Shown here: positions 12,735 through 24,695 of the stretch, in pieces | Numbering within the stretch: the first letter of the stretch is position 1 | Layout: the number at the start of each line of letters is the position of its first letter | Source: Anagrus nilaparvatae | Taxonomy: Eukaryota > Arthropoda > Insecta > Hymenoptera > Mymaridae | Reading direction: 5' to 3' | DNA: 64,000 nucleotides | NCBI GenBank assembly: GCA_022575985.1 | Contig: JAKSXM010000272.1 | Coordinates: forward strand, 2,542,001-2,606,000 | Program-made: the position numbers and the translations under genes | Notes under the pieces: model-generated | What the model was told of the DNA's origin: nothing | The model's database searches: none | What the model saw: the letters and a program-made list of their open reading frames with translations, nothing else

Positions 12735-13860
12735 ATCTTTGTTTTTTTTACCATATCATTAAAAAATTCCTTAAACCTAATCAACTCTGTAGTCAACTTT
12801 TCATCAATATCATATTTGTAAAAATCAATTATTTTATTAGAATGTTCTTCTATTTTCTCATCACTAATTTTAGTCAAAGTTCGTAAAAATCCAAAGTAGT
12901 TGTCAACCTCATCATAAGCTGATATTTGCTCTGATAAGGAAGCTACAACTTTATCAATTATTGGTAGAAAACATTCGACTCTAAACTTTTATCGAGGATC
13001 TAGATTTGCTTCTTGAGCACGTCCATAATCAAGAGGATTTAATCTAGCGTTTCATACGCGTTTCGACTATTTTGAGCTTCATATTCACTAAATCCAGATT
13101 TCTCTTTTCCAAGTTTTTCATATTTATCAAAGCCATTTTTCATGTTTTCGACTACTTTTTTAAATGATTTTAAAAGAACAATAGAAATATTTAAATCAAT
13201 TTCTGGACTTTGTAACTGCTTATTTGTACCTTCGACATTGCTAAGAAGATCTTTCCAACAATGCTAAAATATTCCTGTTTCTAGTATACAAATTGTTTTA
13301 AATAATCCTTTTGATTCATCATTTGTCGATGATAGTCAAGAACTTCTTTATACTGATTATATTCTTTAAATACTGATTTAACTGCTTTTTATCGAGAATA
13401 CCATGCGAGGAACAAATATTCGATCGCGAATTGAAGTTAAAGCAGCATGCATTTTTTGTGTCAGTTTAGAAAATATCTGATGAAGATGTAAAAAATGTTT
13501 AAATATTTACCAAAAAATTTTTTTACTTTGTGAACAATAGTTCCTAGCATCAGTACCTATAAGATTGAGTGAATGAGCCATGCACGGTACCCATATTTTT
13601 ATTTTAATATTATTTTATTACAAAACTGAAGCTTTGAAACTTAAAGAAACTGAAATTTGATCAGAAACTCGATAACCATCGTCTTTTTTTGCAAAAAAAA
13701 AACAAAATTTTTCATGCGACAAGTTGTTGACAAAATTTCTTCTTGTTTTTTTTGTTTATCTTTTATTAGTTTTCTTTTTTCAGCCCCGCTAGCGTATGCA
13801 CTAGGAGTTTTATGTCTATCACTGTTTTAATCACTCATTTTGATAATCAATGATCAAAAT
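12735..13860 (-). pseudogene. Decayed hAT-type transposase (DUF4371 / ZMYM1-like)
   Basis: Read on the minus strand, the start near 13836-13700 gives SGAEKRKLIKDKQKKQEEIL, the basic N-terminal stretch common in this group. About 13590 gives VPCMAHSLNLIGTDA, the conserved block of DUF4371 hAT-like transposases. About 12985-12735 gives FRVECFLPIIDKVVASLSEQ and a further helical segment typical of the region before the hAT dimerisation domain. There are stops and frame changes between the blocks, the middle of the N-terminal half is deleted, and the C-terminal dimerisation block was not found. Such proteins cut and paste hAT elements; this one cannot. Confidence 0.7.
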
Positions 13861-16800
13861 AATTGATCAAATAAACGCACAGAAAACAAGCGAAATCAAA
13901 TAAATATCTACTATTAATATGAAAGGAAACAACAATAATACTGCAGAAGTCTAGGAGCGATCTACTTTTATTTTCATATTAATTTCTGCTGAATCGGTAT
14001 AGATGAGGATGATGGTGATGCAGGGAATTTTAAAATTGCTGTTATTTTAAATTTTACAAATAAAGCGGGAAAGAAAAAAAGAAGAAGAAGTTTCTTATTA
14101 TTATTATTTATTTTTGCCTCTTCTATAAAGATCTTTAAAGTGTCGGAATACGTGTGTGTATGTAAGCAATGCGCGCGAGGTGACAACGGCATCGTTTTTG
14201 TAGCCTTCTTCTTGCTCAAGCTCTGTTAAATATCAGATGTACCGATAGCATTTTTATGTTGCGTTTTATGCGTTTATTTCTTCTTACATTGAATTTATTC
14301 TTTTTATATCATAAATTATCATAATTGATGTAAATGAATCTTAATATCAACTTAGTCACAGTATTATTATTTTATACATAACTCTGAATACCACTAAATC
14401 CTACTGCAAATATCGTTTTCATACCACTTACGCGGAAAAATTCTATACGGCCCTTAAGGAAAAAAAATGCTCCAGATTGTAGTTCCCCAGATAATTTACT
14501 AGTCATCTAGACCCTTATTAATTTTACTAGCCATAATAAATATACTAAACAATTTATAAATGAATGAAAATTTTTTTCATTTTCTTTACATTTCAAAATA
14601 TTTGAAATTGTTAAAAAAAAAGAAAATTTGGTTTCTCTAAATTTATGAATAATTATTTCTTTTCTGTAACTTAGATTTTAAAGGAATTGGTGAGAAAAAT
14701 AACCAACCAATCAAGGCTGAGATTTATCTTAGTGATAATATATTGCAGGCTACTGAATTTATGAGAATAAATATTATATTTAGAAAAAATTTACACGGAT
14801 GGTTTGAATTCGCATCGAAACTCAAAACTGTATTTAAATTTTTTTTTTCATAATAAAAAAATTAATTTTTATTTTTCAATAATTTAATTTCACATTTTAT
14901 TAAACCTAAGTCCACAATACCTAAGTAGTTTACTAAAAAATTATCTGGGGAGTACTAAGAAGTATTAACTTAGAAAATTATAAAGAATTAAAAAATTGAA
15001 AAAGGATTCAGAACTAAAAATAAAGAAAACTAAAGTTAGTGAAAAAAAAATTAACAAATCGTGAAAAGTTTTATGTAAGCTTTAAAAATAGTAAATTTTT
15101 CTTGATAATTAAAATTTTAATAATCACGGCACAATTACATCCTTAATAATTTTTTTAAATCAAAGAAATTAGATCTTTAACAAGAGTAAAAATTTAACTG
15201 TTTATACCCCTATAAAGGGGATAAAACGTACAGCTATACAAAAAAAAGTCGTGGTCATGAGTGCTGACATTGGTACGCTAATGTATTGATCGTGAATTTG
15301 CTCCCGTGGTCAAAGTTTGCCTAATATCCATAAATTTTGCTTTAGCAGCCCCTAAGAGTAAAATTTTTATATTATATGAAAATTCATAATTACTATCTTC
15401 TACGTTTATTGGTATTTTAAAAATGAATCACTTAAATTTATTATCCCATCAGCTCTCTCAAACTCCCCAGAGGGAACAAAACTTCATAATATATGGAAAT
15501 TCATCGTAAATATCTCATTATAAGTTTTTTGGTGTGCTATAATACTACTGCCATCTATATATTTCATGCAAGGGACCCTTTAAAAACCCTGATTTTTTAT
15601 TTGAAAAGTGAGTATCAAATTTAGTGTCTGTTTGCATTGATTCCAGTCAAAAAAATTTTATTTGAAGGATGAAAATAAAAAAAAAAAGGAAATTAAAGGG
15701 ATTGAATATGAAAATTTGATAAAATAAGAAAACCTGATCTGAGAATAATTAACTTGAGGTTTTTGAAGTAGATAAATTTGAATTTTAACACGTTTAGGCC
15801 AGAAAAAGGATGCCCGAAATCGAGTATAAAAGGAATTGAAGAGGGACAAAATTTTTTTTTGATAAAACAGAAAAATTCCAACAACAACAATAAAAAAGAA
15901 AAATACAAATAATACATATATTACAAAAGAACATTAAGAAAGATAACAACATAAACAACAATAGAAATATGAACAACGAGGAGAAGCATCTGGATTGCCT
16001 GCAAACTGCTTAAAAGCATGGTTGAGAAAAAAGTTGCTCGAAGGGGATCCTGTATTTCACATTGTTATATAAGAATCATATGCAACAGAAACTTCATCAA
16101 AATAAAAAAAAAAGAAGTAATGAAAAATTAATAATGTTGTCATTTTATTTAAAAACTGGCCTAAGGAAATCTAAATCGGAATAAATTCTATCGTATTAGG
16201 AAATCTTCAGAAAATACTAGTTTCATCATTTCACCTAAAACATAGAAAAAAGAAAGACAAATGTAAAAAAAGGAAATTGTCTACAATTGAATTTTCCATA
16301 TTACCTAGAAAATTAAGGTGCCTAATTTGATTTGAGCAACATAAGTAACTACTAGCTTCTATTCTTATTATAACAGTTTTTTCTGTTATTGTTTACTTGT
16401 TATTATTTAGTTGTTTTGTTATTTGTGATTGTTAAGTTTTAGTTATGATTAGATCTGCAATAGTAATGCTGATCCTTTGAAGATATTTAATATCTTTTAT
16501 AGCTGTTAGCTTGCTCTGCTTAGTAATTTATTATTGCATACTTCAGAGAAGCTAACTAATTCAGATTTTGATAAAGAATTTCGCCATGGATGAGAATAGG
16601 GTAGTTCTCATTTCAGATGGGTATCAGTTCGTCTAGACTTCTGGAAGTGGTTAAACATAGATACGGTACCTAGGAACTAGGGTTGAAAAAATTACATGGT
16701 ATACCCTTTATCTATCTGTGAAAATGAAAGAAGATTACTTTAATGTAGAACAATTGCTTTTAAAATTAAATTATCAGTAATGTAAATGGGCTATTGTTAA

Positions 16801-17271
16801 TGACATTAAAATTATTACGATTTTTTAGTTTCCATGTTTCTTGTGTATGTGGAATAGCAGAGATGAAGCTTCTTTGTGTAAAAAAAGGATGGGCTGTAAG
16901 AAAACAGAATATTACTGGAAAAGCTAATATATATGCGTTTGTTTAACCTCTTAGAACAATTCGTTATACGGAGGTCACCAACAATTCGCACAAGCGGTCC
17001 AAACCGCATTTTTTGCTTTTATTTCCTCGGAAGTCGATATACATATTGAGATATATACCGCTTTTTCCTTTAATGGAAATAATTTTTAGGTTTGGAGACG
17101 TATGCGGATAAATTGTTAGTGTATCTGTAGGATTAGAAGGAATATACAGGATTGGTGGAACTTTTAACAACCGTTTCTCAAACTCTTATCTTAACTCTTA
17201 ACGTAGGATTTGAAAAGGCCAATTGCGGTCCAAGGTCCGACTTTTTATAGGAGCCATGCTGACAATTCCGT

Positions 17272-17316
17272 CTTTAAAGCGCAGAGTTGTATTTCTACAA
17301 CTCTATGCTTTAAAAG
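17272..17316. other. Hairpin, about 20-bp arms
   Basis: CTTTAAAGCGCAGAGTTGTA pairs with CTACAACTCTATGCTTTAAA across a 3-base loop. It lies in a GC-richer patch just upstream of a tRNA-like unit and may be part of the same SINE-like insertion. Confidence 0.55.
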
Positions 17317-17471
17317 AGGCGCGAAAACCTTAGAAAAACGCCCTCTATGCATGACATACGGTGGCGCTATGTAGAACCCTCTACATCAACACGCCACCTA
17401 GAGTTCAGTAGCGCGCAACGACAATTTTCATTTATATAAGAATTTTTTTATTTTTATATAAATAAAAGTTT

Positions 17472-17544
17472 GCCGGGACTGGGTCTTGAACCCGCAATCT
17501 TTATGTTAAGAAGCGGGCGCGTTACCTCTGAGCTACTGACGCTC
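17472..17544 (-). tRNA. tRNA-like unit (SINE head or tRNA pseudogene)
   Basis: The reverse complement has an A-box-like TAGCTCAGAGG and a B-box GGTTCAAGACC at tRNA spacing, over 73 nt. The acceptor ends (GAGCGTC and TCCCGGC) do not pair and the anticodon arm is poor, so it is not a working tRNA. A tRNA-derived SINE or pseudogene is more likely. Confidence 0.5.
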
Positions 17545-18364
17545 TTTCTGGAAAAGCTAATATTCAACATAAAAATTTAGTCGATCTTCAAAAAATATTA
17601 CTCCCGCCGCTGCATCTAAAATCAGGGCTAATGAAGCAGTTTGAAGCGGTATAGTATATTAAAAAAAAAATAAAATTTTAACCATAATTATCATCTAAAA
17701 AGGCTACACCTATTATATTTTATTTTAAAGCAAGCTTTTTAAAGGTTCCGTATATGTCCAGGCGTTTTCGTCAAAATCTTTGAGTTCATTTTTCCTGGGT
17801 TCTATTTATCTTATCAAGACGTATAATGACTTATTGGATGCAGAATATTATAAAATTCATTAGACTTGCAGAAGTTTTTTTTCTATCATCAGGTTAATTT
17901 GAGAAAACGATCGATGATTTTGATTTTCAGAAAATGCTAAAATGCTTTTAAAAAAAATTATTATTAATTCTTTTTTTTGTGTTATAAATTTTTCCTTTTT
18001 TGAACTATAATTCGATTTGGCAATAATTTATACATACTCAGTTCAATTTCTATTTAAAAAGGAAGGATCCTCGAAAATTTATAAATATTTTTCGAAATTA
18101 TAAGATGATTAAAAAATTATTCATTTTTTTTAATGCTTTTAAAATTACCTTTATGTATGCATGAAAATTTATGTTTATTTTGGCTGTTGGTTTGTGATCG
18201 TATGTCTAACATACATTTGTCCATTTATAACTAAAGAAACATCAAACCAATTTACATAAAATTGATACCAAACTGAAGAAAAAGAATCTGCGCTTGACAT
18301 AGGCTATTGTTTTGCCACTTGTGCCTGTGCGACTGGAAAAGTCGTGTTTTCTCACTGTCGTACT

Positions 18365-18650
18365 TTAGAAAAATTATAACCGGTTTGTGTAAACACAACC
18401 TAAATGCATGGAACATGTTTACTTCCAGATGAGAACTAGGTATAATACAAATGTTACTCAACATTACAATACAATTTCCTAATTTTATAATTTGTAATTA
18501 TCAACTTACTTGCTGCTAAGATTCTAAACTATTTTGATTCCCTAAACCTGAATTATTAAGTCCCTTAACAATATTATTCCAAGTCCCTAAGTCCCTAAAT
18601 TAAGTCCTTAAGATCAGATTTTTCAAAGTCTCCTAATTATTCTTAGTTTC
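18365..18650 (+). repeat. Dispersed repeat family B, copy with both characteristic blocks
   Basis: The copy begins with ATAACCGGTTTGTGTAAACA and GCATGGAACATGTTTAC (also seen at 41700 and 54220) and continues with repeated AAGTCCCTAA tracts. It ends in the minisatellite at 18652. No protein potential. Confidence 0.65.
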
Positions 18651-18651
18651 A

Positions 18652-18878
18652 TTTGACCCCCCCCCTAAAATAGGACAAATTTGACCACCCCCCTCAAATA
18701 GGACATATTTGACCACCCCCCTTAAATAGGACAAATTTGACCACCCCCCCTAAATGGGACAAATTTGACCACCCCTCTTAAATAGGACAAATTTGACCAC
18801 CCCCCTTAAATAGGATAAATTTGACCACCCCTCTTAAATAGGACAAATTTGACCACCCCTCTTAAATAGGACGTAAAT
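18652..18878. repeat. Minisatellite, 28-29 bp unit, about 8 copies
   Basis: The unit is TTTGACCACCCCCC followed by TTAAATAGGACAAA, with small changes between copies. It lies at the end of a family B repeat; other family B copies end in different C-rich tracts, so the tract seems to expand independently in each copy. Confidence 0.85.
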
Positions 18879-19074
18879 CTTGACAATGGTGGAAATCCTC
18901 TCACGATCCGAGCCAAAAATCGGTTAAGTACATGGGAGTTCTGCTTGGCAGAAAACTGAGCTTCTGGAAACAATTTAAGAGGTCGAATAACTAATTAGCA
19001 CGTAGGAAATGGGCCCTAGGGATGCATAACATGGTCAGAAGAATTATTCGCTACTCAGAGAAACAAAATAACCC

Positions 19075-19392
19075 TTAGGGGCCTATTGGGCCCAATCGAA
19101 AAAAATGAAATGTTGATGTATAAATAGAACCCTAGGGATGAGAATGTACTGCAAGGGTGAAAAAAGTGTCCAGCATGATAGGATAAATACTACCTGATAA
19201 ATTCGGCTATAAAGGGGCCCATTGAACCCAATCGGGAAAAAATAAAATTCTTTTGTACAAATCGAACCCCAGGGATAAAAATGAACTAGAAGGGTAAAAA
19301 ATGAGTCCAGCATGATAGAATAAATATAAACGGATAAAATCAGAAGTCCAGGGGCCCATTGGGCCCAACCGGGTAAAAATAAAATCTTTTCC
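19075..19392. repeat. Tandem repeat, unit about 135 bp, 2.3 copies
   Basis: Copies start at about 19075, 19213 and 19349 with GGGGCCCATTGGGCCCAA, and share CCAGCATGATAG and GGGATGA-type segments. A minus-strand open frame across it is a product of the repeat. Confidence 0.75.
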
Positions 19393-19489
19393 AATCGCAC
19401 AGGCACAGCGGCCGGGAAATACGTGCTTTCAAGCCGCTGGAAAGAAAAAACATTATAAAAAAATCTTTATTTTTATCAAATAAATAAAA

Positions 19490-19690
19490 TTTCTGGTAAA
19501 GTTCATTACTCAATATTTTTATGTATAAACATGAAAATATAGAAATTTTATCTTTTATGACCAACGTAACCCAATTAAATGTGATATTTTTATTAATTTA
19601 ACCAATAAATTGGTTAATTTTCTAACTAATAGGAACGTAACAGTGTTTCGCCATAATGTATTAGGTTGGCTCGTCATTCGACTCTTAATC
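19490..19690 (+). repeat. Dispersed repeat family A, left half; contains a 72-bp inverted repeat
   Basis: 19579-19650 (starting ATGTGATATTTTTATTAATT, ending CAGTGTTTCG) is, as far as I can read, an exact reverse complement of 37398-37469. Between these arms lies the whole LTR element. Without it the repeat would be about 440 bp. Homology to 11560-11640 continues about 85 bp further left, so the arms are not the outer ends of the family. Confidence 0.8.
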
Positions 19691-19874
19691 TAGTATAATC
19701 TACACCTTATCTAGACACCGTTTAATTATTTAAAAAACAAAAAATATTAAAAATATAAAATTATTTTTTTGAAACTTTTGTGTAAGGGCTTGCCTCGCAC
19801 GTGTTTTCAAAACGACTAAAAATGCTTGCTTGTGTACACCGTTAGAAAGGAGAAGTTTTATTTTCTCTTACTAA

Positions 19875-21373
19875 TGTGATGTAAGGAATGCCCTATAAAA
19901 ATTATGAGGTAATCATGTCTCAAAAATTTTTTCTTACATCTTGTCCCTTTTCGCCATCGTTTTTTTTTTACATAATAATAAATAAATAAATAATTTAATA
20001 ATTAAAAAAAAAAAAAAAATAAAATAAAACCCTTCAAAAAAATTTTAAATAAAAAAAAAAATTTTAAAAAATTTTAAAAACAATTATAAAAATCAAAAAA
20101 AAAAAAAATTTTTTAGATCCTTAGTATAGATTAATTAATGAATAATCAATTTTTTAAATTTTAATTTTATAAATAAATAAATAAGTTTCAAATAAATAAT
20201 TTTAAATTTTAAATAAATAAATAATTTTTAGTTAATAAATAATTCATAAATAATTGATAAATAAATAAATAATTTTTAATAAATAAATAAATAATTAATT
20301 TTTTTTAAATAAATAAGTAATAAATAATTAGTTGATAATAGGAATAATTTTTAAGTTATATGAGAAACACACATTTCCATAGGCACTCTGCCGGCCGGAA
20401 TGTATGATTCTCTTTTGTACACGTAATTTCTTAAACAGAGGGCGGAAATGCATCGATTAAGAATTACTAAAACTAAAATGAATGCATCTCCTCCTTCCGT
20501 TTGGGAAATTACTAATAGGCGCACGCAGTCCTCTTCTGCGCGTAGGTCAGAAGACCACTACGAAAACGGACACTGACCTACGCAAGGGCCCAAAATAATT
20601 GGAGAGGGCAGCGAACCGATCTCTTGAATGAGGACAGAAGACTCGGTCATTCTGTTTTCATTCAAGAGTTCGGGCAGTCAAAAATTTTTACTACGCTACC
20701 CTCGCCTCGTGTACACATTTTTCAAAGAGTTTTAAATTTTGTAATTTTCTGTAATTTTCGATTTAACTTCAATACTTGTAATAATTTTTAAATTCTTGTA
20801 TCAACCTAATTTTCGTTATAATTTTTTATTAAATTAATAATTTCAATATAAATTTTTCTCGAGTATATTTCGTTTATCAAAAAGAAAACGGGGAAGAAAA
20901 AAATCTTCTCCGACCTAAATCTACTAATCTCTCCAAAAATTTATTTTTCTGTTCGAGTTGATCCATAAAGGAAAAAAAAGTAAGTAAAAGATTAAATTTT
21001 TATTAAACTTTCAAAAAATTTTTTATAACTCCCTAAAAATAAAAATTATTGAATTTTTCTTTTTTTCTTTCTGGTCAGACTGAAGGATCTGGAATTTCCA
21101 CGACCTTAAACGTGGGGACGAAATTTTAATTAATCCTTTAAATTAATTAGAGGATTTAAATTTTTTTTTTTTACAAAAATTTCAAAAAAAATTATAAATT
21201 CTTTAAAATATATATAAATATTCTTCAGAAAACACGTGGACAGTTTCTTTTTATATAAAAAGCGTCGTCGGGGTTAAAATACTGACACGCGACTTTTAAA
21301 TAAAATATTTTTTTTTAAATTATTTTTTATATATAATATCCCGTTATAGATTATCTGTAAATAGTCTATAACA
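19875..21373 (+). repeat. 5' LTR, 1499 bp
   Basis: It aligns end to end with 35819-37319; I noted two to three dozen differences by eye, about 2%. AT-rich ends flank a GC-richer middle (about 20390-20740) that probably holds the promoter. A candidate splice donor lies at 20980. The LTR is followed by TGGCATCCCTT from 21384, a possible primer-binding site that I could not match to a tRNA. Confidence 0.93.
20980..20985 (+). promoter_or_regulatory. Candidate splice donor GTAAGT in the 5' LTR
   Basis: A consensus GTAAGT follows a run of A, so a leader exon ending here would end in A. The same site is in the 3' LTR at 36926. Joined to an acceptor of the AG|TG type it would create an ATG, and two such acceptors exist downstream (28308-28309, 28873-28874). 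Use of the site is inferred. Confidence 0.5.
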
Positions 21374-21429
21374 GGCTATTTTTTGGCATCCCTTTAGAGA
21401 AAGGTCCCACTCTGACTGACCATAATTAA

Positions 21430-24400
21430 CCCTCCGTGGGGTCACTATATTTTTACCCTCGCGTTTGGGGTCACTGTAACGATATCGACAATGCCAATTT
21501 TTGGCTTCTTTAAAAATAATTTTTGGCCAAACTTTTTTTTTGAGGTTTTAGATAAACATTTCAAGTGAAGTATAAAAAAGGTTTTAGGCCAAAATGTCCG
21601 CTCAGTTTCCGGCAAAAAATTCCGGAATAGCGGAAAACGAGGATTTTTTTAACTTTCGGTCCAAAATTTATATCTCCGGCCCTAATTGATATTAAGGGGA
21701 AATATTCTAGGGATTTAATCTTCAGATATATATCTTCAAAAAAAAAAAGCCCAGATTTGGCTCCGTTGCAAAAACCATATTTATTTTGCAATCTGAAAAA
21801 TGGTGTTTTTTCGATTTCAAAAATTTCAAAAAATTGAAGGTTTTATGGGTTAAACACCACCCAAGGGGCATTAAATGTCAAAAAAAATTATTTTTAGATG
21901 AACTTTAACATTTATATGAATGAATAAAAAAAAAATTGCCCAAAAAAAATTAAGGTGTTAGCCGCAACAACCGGATAAGCTGTAATAATCTGAAAAAAAA
22001 TGATGTTTTTTTTTGGGAAAAATTAAAAAAAAATATGTTATCATTATTTTTAATATTTTTTTTTTTATTTTAAACACTTTATTTTATAAAATACAAAAAA
22101 TTTAGTACAAAATTAAAAAATTTTATGTTCTACATTTGTAACAAATATTTATACGATGCTCATCGCACGCTGCTCTTCCACAGTTAGAACAGCAAAAAAT
22201 TGTTCTCTTCTTATCATTAGGAGGACAGCAGGAACACAAATGTCTTTTACCATCTTCAAATTTAATGAACTTCCTCTCGTGTTCTCCAGGCTTCTTTAGG
22301 ATGTTCTGAATCAACTCTCGAGTTGAGATTCGTAAGGTTGGAACTTCCAAACGAGTCGCTAAATGAGGTTTTATAAGCTGTAAACCAAGTTCCAGCAGGA
22401 AATCTTTCCTTGGCAATGCATGTTCCTTCTTTAAATTTAAAATAATGTTAGAGTTAACTCCAGCCTGATCTAGCATTCCATAAAAAAGTCTCATTGGCCA
22501 CCTTTTACTGACTCTGGTCACAGAATAATTTCCGCACATTTGATCAAATGTATCCACACCATATTTGGTCTTGTTGTAAAACATGATTATTTCCGGTTTT
22601 GGAGGTAATGGTGCTTCTCGTGAAAGCATTCTTCCACGTTTATGAAAACTGGACACAGCAAGTACAACCTTTTTTTTGTTGGGTGCGTATGAAACCAGAG
22701 TCATTCCATTATTATAACAGAAGCGAGCGGTATCAGGTTTCGCCCTGTGAGCATAAGTTATTGGAATCTCAGGCTTATTTTTTCTCACAGTACCAACTAA
22801 CGTTAACCCATACTTAGACTTCAGTTCTTCTACAGTGCTAATCTGGGTAAACCAATTATCGCAAGTAATATTGCGACTGGTATTATGGATACTTTTGGTC
22901 AGTTCTATAAGATAATGTCTAGCAGAATTATCGTAGGAGCCTGGCCCTTTTCCTACATACGGTTCTGCATCAATCATGTAGCCATTCCGAACATCATTGC
23001 AAGAGACGATTTTGATGCCATATTTTGCCGGTTTATTTGGAATATATACACGGCCTTTGAATCGACCCCTGAATGATAATAGTTGTTCATCAACAGTTAC
23101 GAATGTGGAAGGTTCATAGTAGGCTCTGCAGTTCATAATAAACATATCCCAAATTTCTTTTATTGGTGCAAGTCCGTGAATTTTCCGCCTTTCGCTACGG
23201 GTACCTTTGTCGTCAAATCGAAGGTTGACTTGCAAGAAATTGAACCTGGCCTCGGACATCGTTGCTTTACATAACGGTTCTCCAAAAACTGCGTTCCACA
23301 ATTCATCAACACAACAATGATTTTGTTTTTTAACGCCTACCAAATACAGCAAGCCTATAAAAGCTTTTAATTCCTCAATTTCAGTATCTTTATGCTTTGC
23401 CAATTTTTGTTGTGCTTCTGGCATCTTTTCTCTTTTACTTCTTATCTGTAAATTGGTATTGTCAACTATTACTTGTAGTAATTCATTAGGAAAATAGAGA
23501 GACCAGGCTTCGATTGGAGTTTGTACATTCTCGGCAAAACTCAGAGCTTTCGGGTTGTAATCCTGGAAAGAAGTTCTTCCCCGACTCTCTGGTGCATCAA
23601 GGTACCATTTATATTTTGGCAAACCTGCATAAAATTTTTATTCTTTTTTATAAAAAATTTTTTATTGAATTTACTGCATAAAAAAGTAAAAACCAACCTT
23701 TTGTGCCTTTTCCAAGGATCGTTGATACTCTTCGACCACGTGCCTTTTCATTAGGAGTAGCGTTACCATTTAGATTACCTCGGCCTCGTCCCCGGCCACG
23801 GCCGCGGCTCTGACCCCGGCTCTGACCCCGGCTCTGACCCCGGCTTTGGCCCCGTCCTCTTTTAGCTGGAGGTTCTAAATCTTCCTCAGATTCACTACTA
23901 AGAGCACTCTCAGATTCACTTTCGTTAGCATCTTCTTCAGTATCAGATGAGTGAGGTTCATCCTCTAAAGGCACATATTCAAAATCGGAGTCATCATCAG
24001 ACTCCTCAAGGGGGGCTGATGCAAGCAAGCGCCTTATGGGTCCATCAATAAGTATGTCGTCAAGATCGTACTCAATTTCTGACATATTTTATGAAGTATT
24101 CTGTAGAATAAAAGAACAAAAGAATAAAAGGAGTTTATTTGAAAAAATTTTTTTTCGGAGCATGCATTTCGGAGCACATTTTTTTGGAGCAAATGAAGTT
24201 ATTTTTTATTTTTGTTTTAAAAATAAATTTATCACAAAAAACACGTGCTCCTTTATACACACAAACAAGTTTTTTCAACGTAATTTGCATGTAAAAAAAA
24301 TTTTTAATTGAGAAAAACATGTGCTTTATTTAGGAAACTTTTTTGTGAAAAAACACGTGGTTATCATGTAAAATTAATTTCAAAGCGAAAATAAGTTAAA

Positions 24401-24695
24401 TATTTTAACAAATAACTGTTTTTAGAGCAAAAATAAAAAAATTTTTTACTTACCAAAAGTAGCAAAAAAAATCACGCCCTGGGGTCACTGTCACGATATC
24501 GTCAATGGTCCAACTTTGCAGCCACGGTACGGACAAACGGCTTAACCAAAACTAACGCGGCTTGGCACATGTTCATAAAAAGGTTACAAGTTTTTTTAGG
24601 AGGGGGTACCAACCGCCGACCATTGCGCATGTCTGAGATACAGAGAAGGTGCAATTCCTTAGATGACGAAATCGTTACAGTGACCCCACGGAGGG
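21430..24695 (-). mobile_element. Complete piggyBac-family DNA transposon, 3266 bp
   Basis: Perfect 17-bp terminal inverted repeats, CCCTCCGTGGGGTCACT at the left and its complement at the right, are flanked by TTAA on both sides (21426-21429 and 24696-24699), the diagnostic piggyBac target. Subterminal copies of GGGGTCACTGTAACGATATC-like sequence occur at about 21467 and, in direct orientation, at about 24481, and a further copy overlaps the right end. The transposase gene runs right to left. The element sits in the leader of the LTR element about 56 bp after the 5' LTR, so it is younger than that insertion. Everything visible is compatible with an active copy. Confidence 0.95.
22123..24085 (-). 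CDS. piggyBac transposase, two exons, about 629 aa
   Basis: Exon 1 is 24085-23698 and exon 2 is 23624-22123, joined across a 73-bp intron (donor GTTGGT, acceptor TTATGCAG; phase 1). The start MSEIEYDLDD lies in a good context. Residues 1-75 are acidic and Ser-rich; about 76-103 is an RG-rich patch with four RGQS repeats. Family catalytic aspartates are in place: TVDEQ (D308), TCDNW (D385) and GVDTFDQ (D487, with D490), with spacings close to those of the founding member. The last 40 residues are a Cys/His-rich domain (CSCC... CCSNCGRAACDEH... CYKC), the zinc finger that binds element ends. No stop or frameshift was seen. Length compares well with 594 aa for the founding piggyBac protein. Confidence 0.93.

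Noticed and set aside
17472..17544. Functional tRNA gene
   Set aside because: Acceptor ends do not pair and the anticodon arm is poor; called tRNA-like only.
18652..18878. CRISPR-like array
   Set aside because: Units of 28-29 bp are contiguous with no unique spacers; it is a minisatellite in a eukaryotic intron.
21384..21400. Primer-binding site TGGCATCCCTT after the 5' LTR
   Set aside because: Position is right but I could not match it to a specific tRNA 3' end, so it is mentioned only as a possibility.
22599..23274. Three + strand open frames of 63-72 codons
   Set aside because: They lie antisense to the well-supported piggyBac transposase and show no motif.
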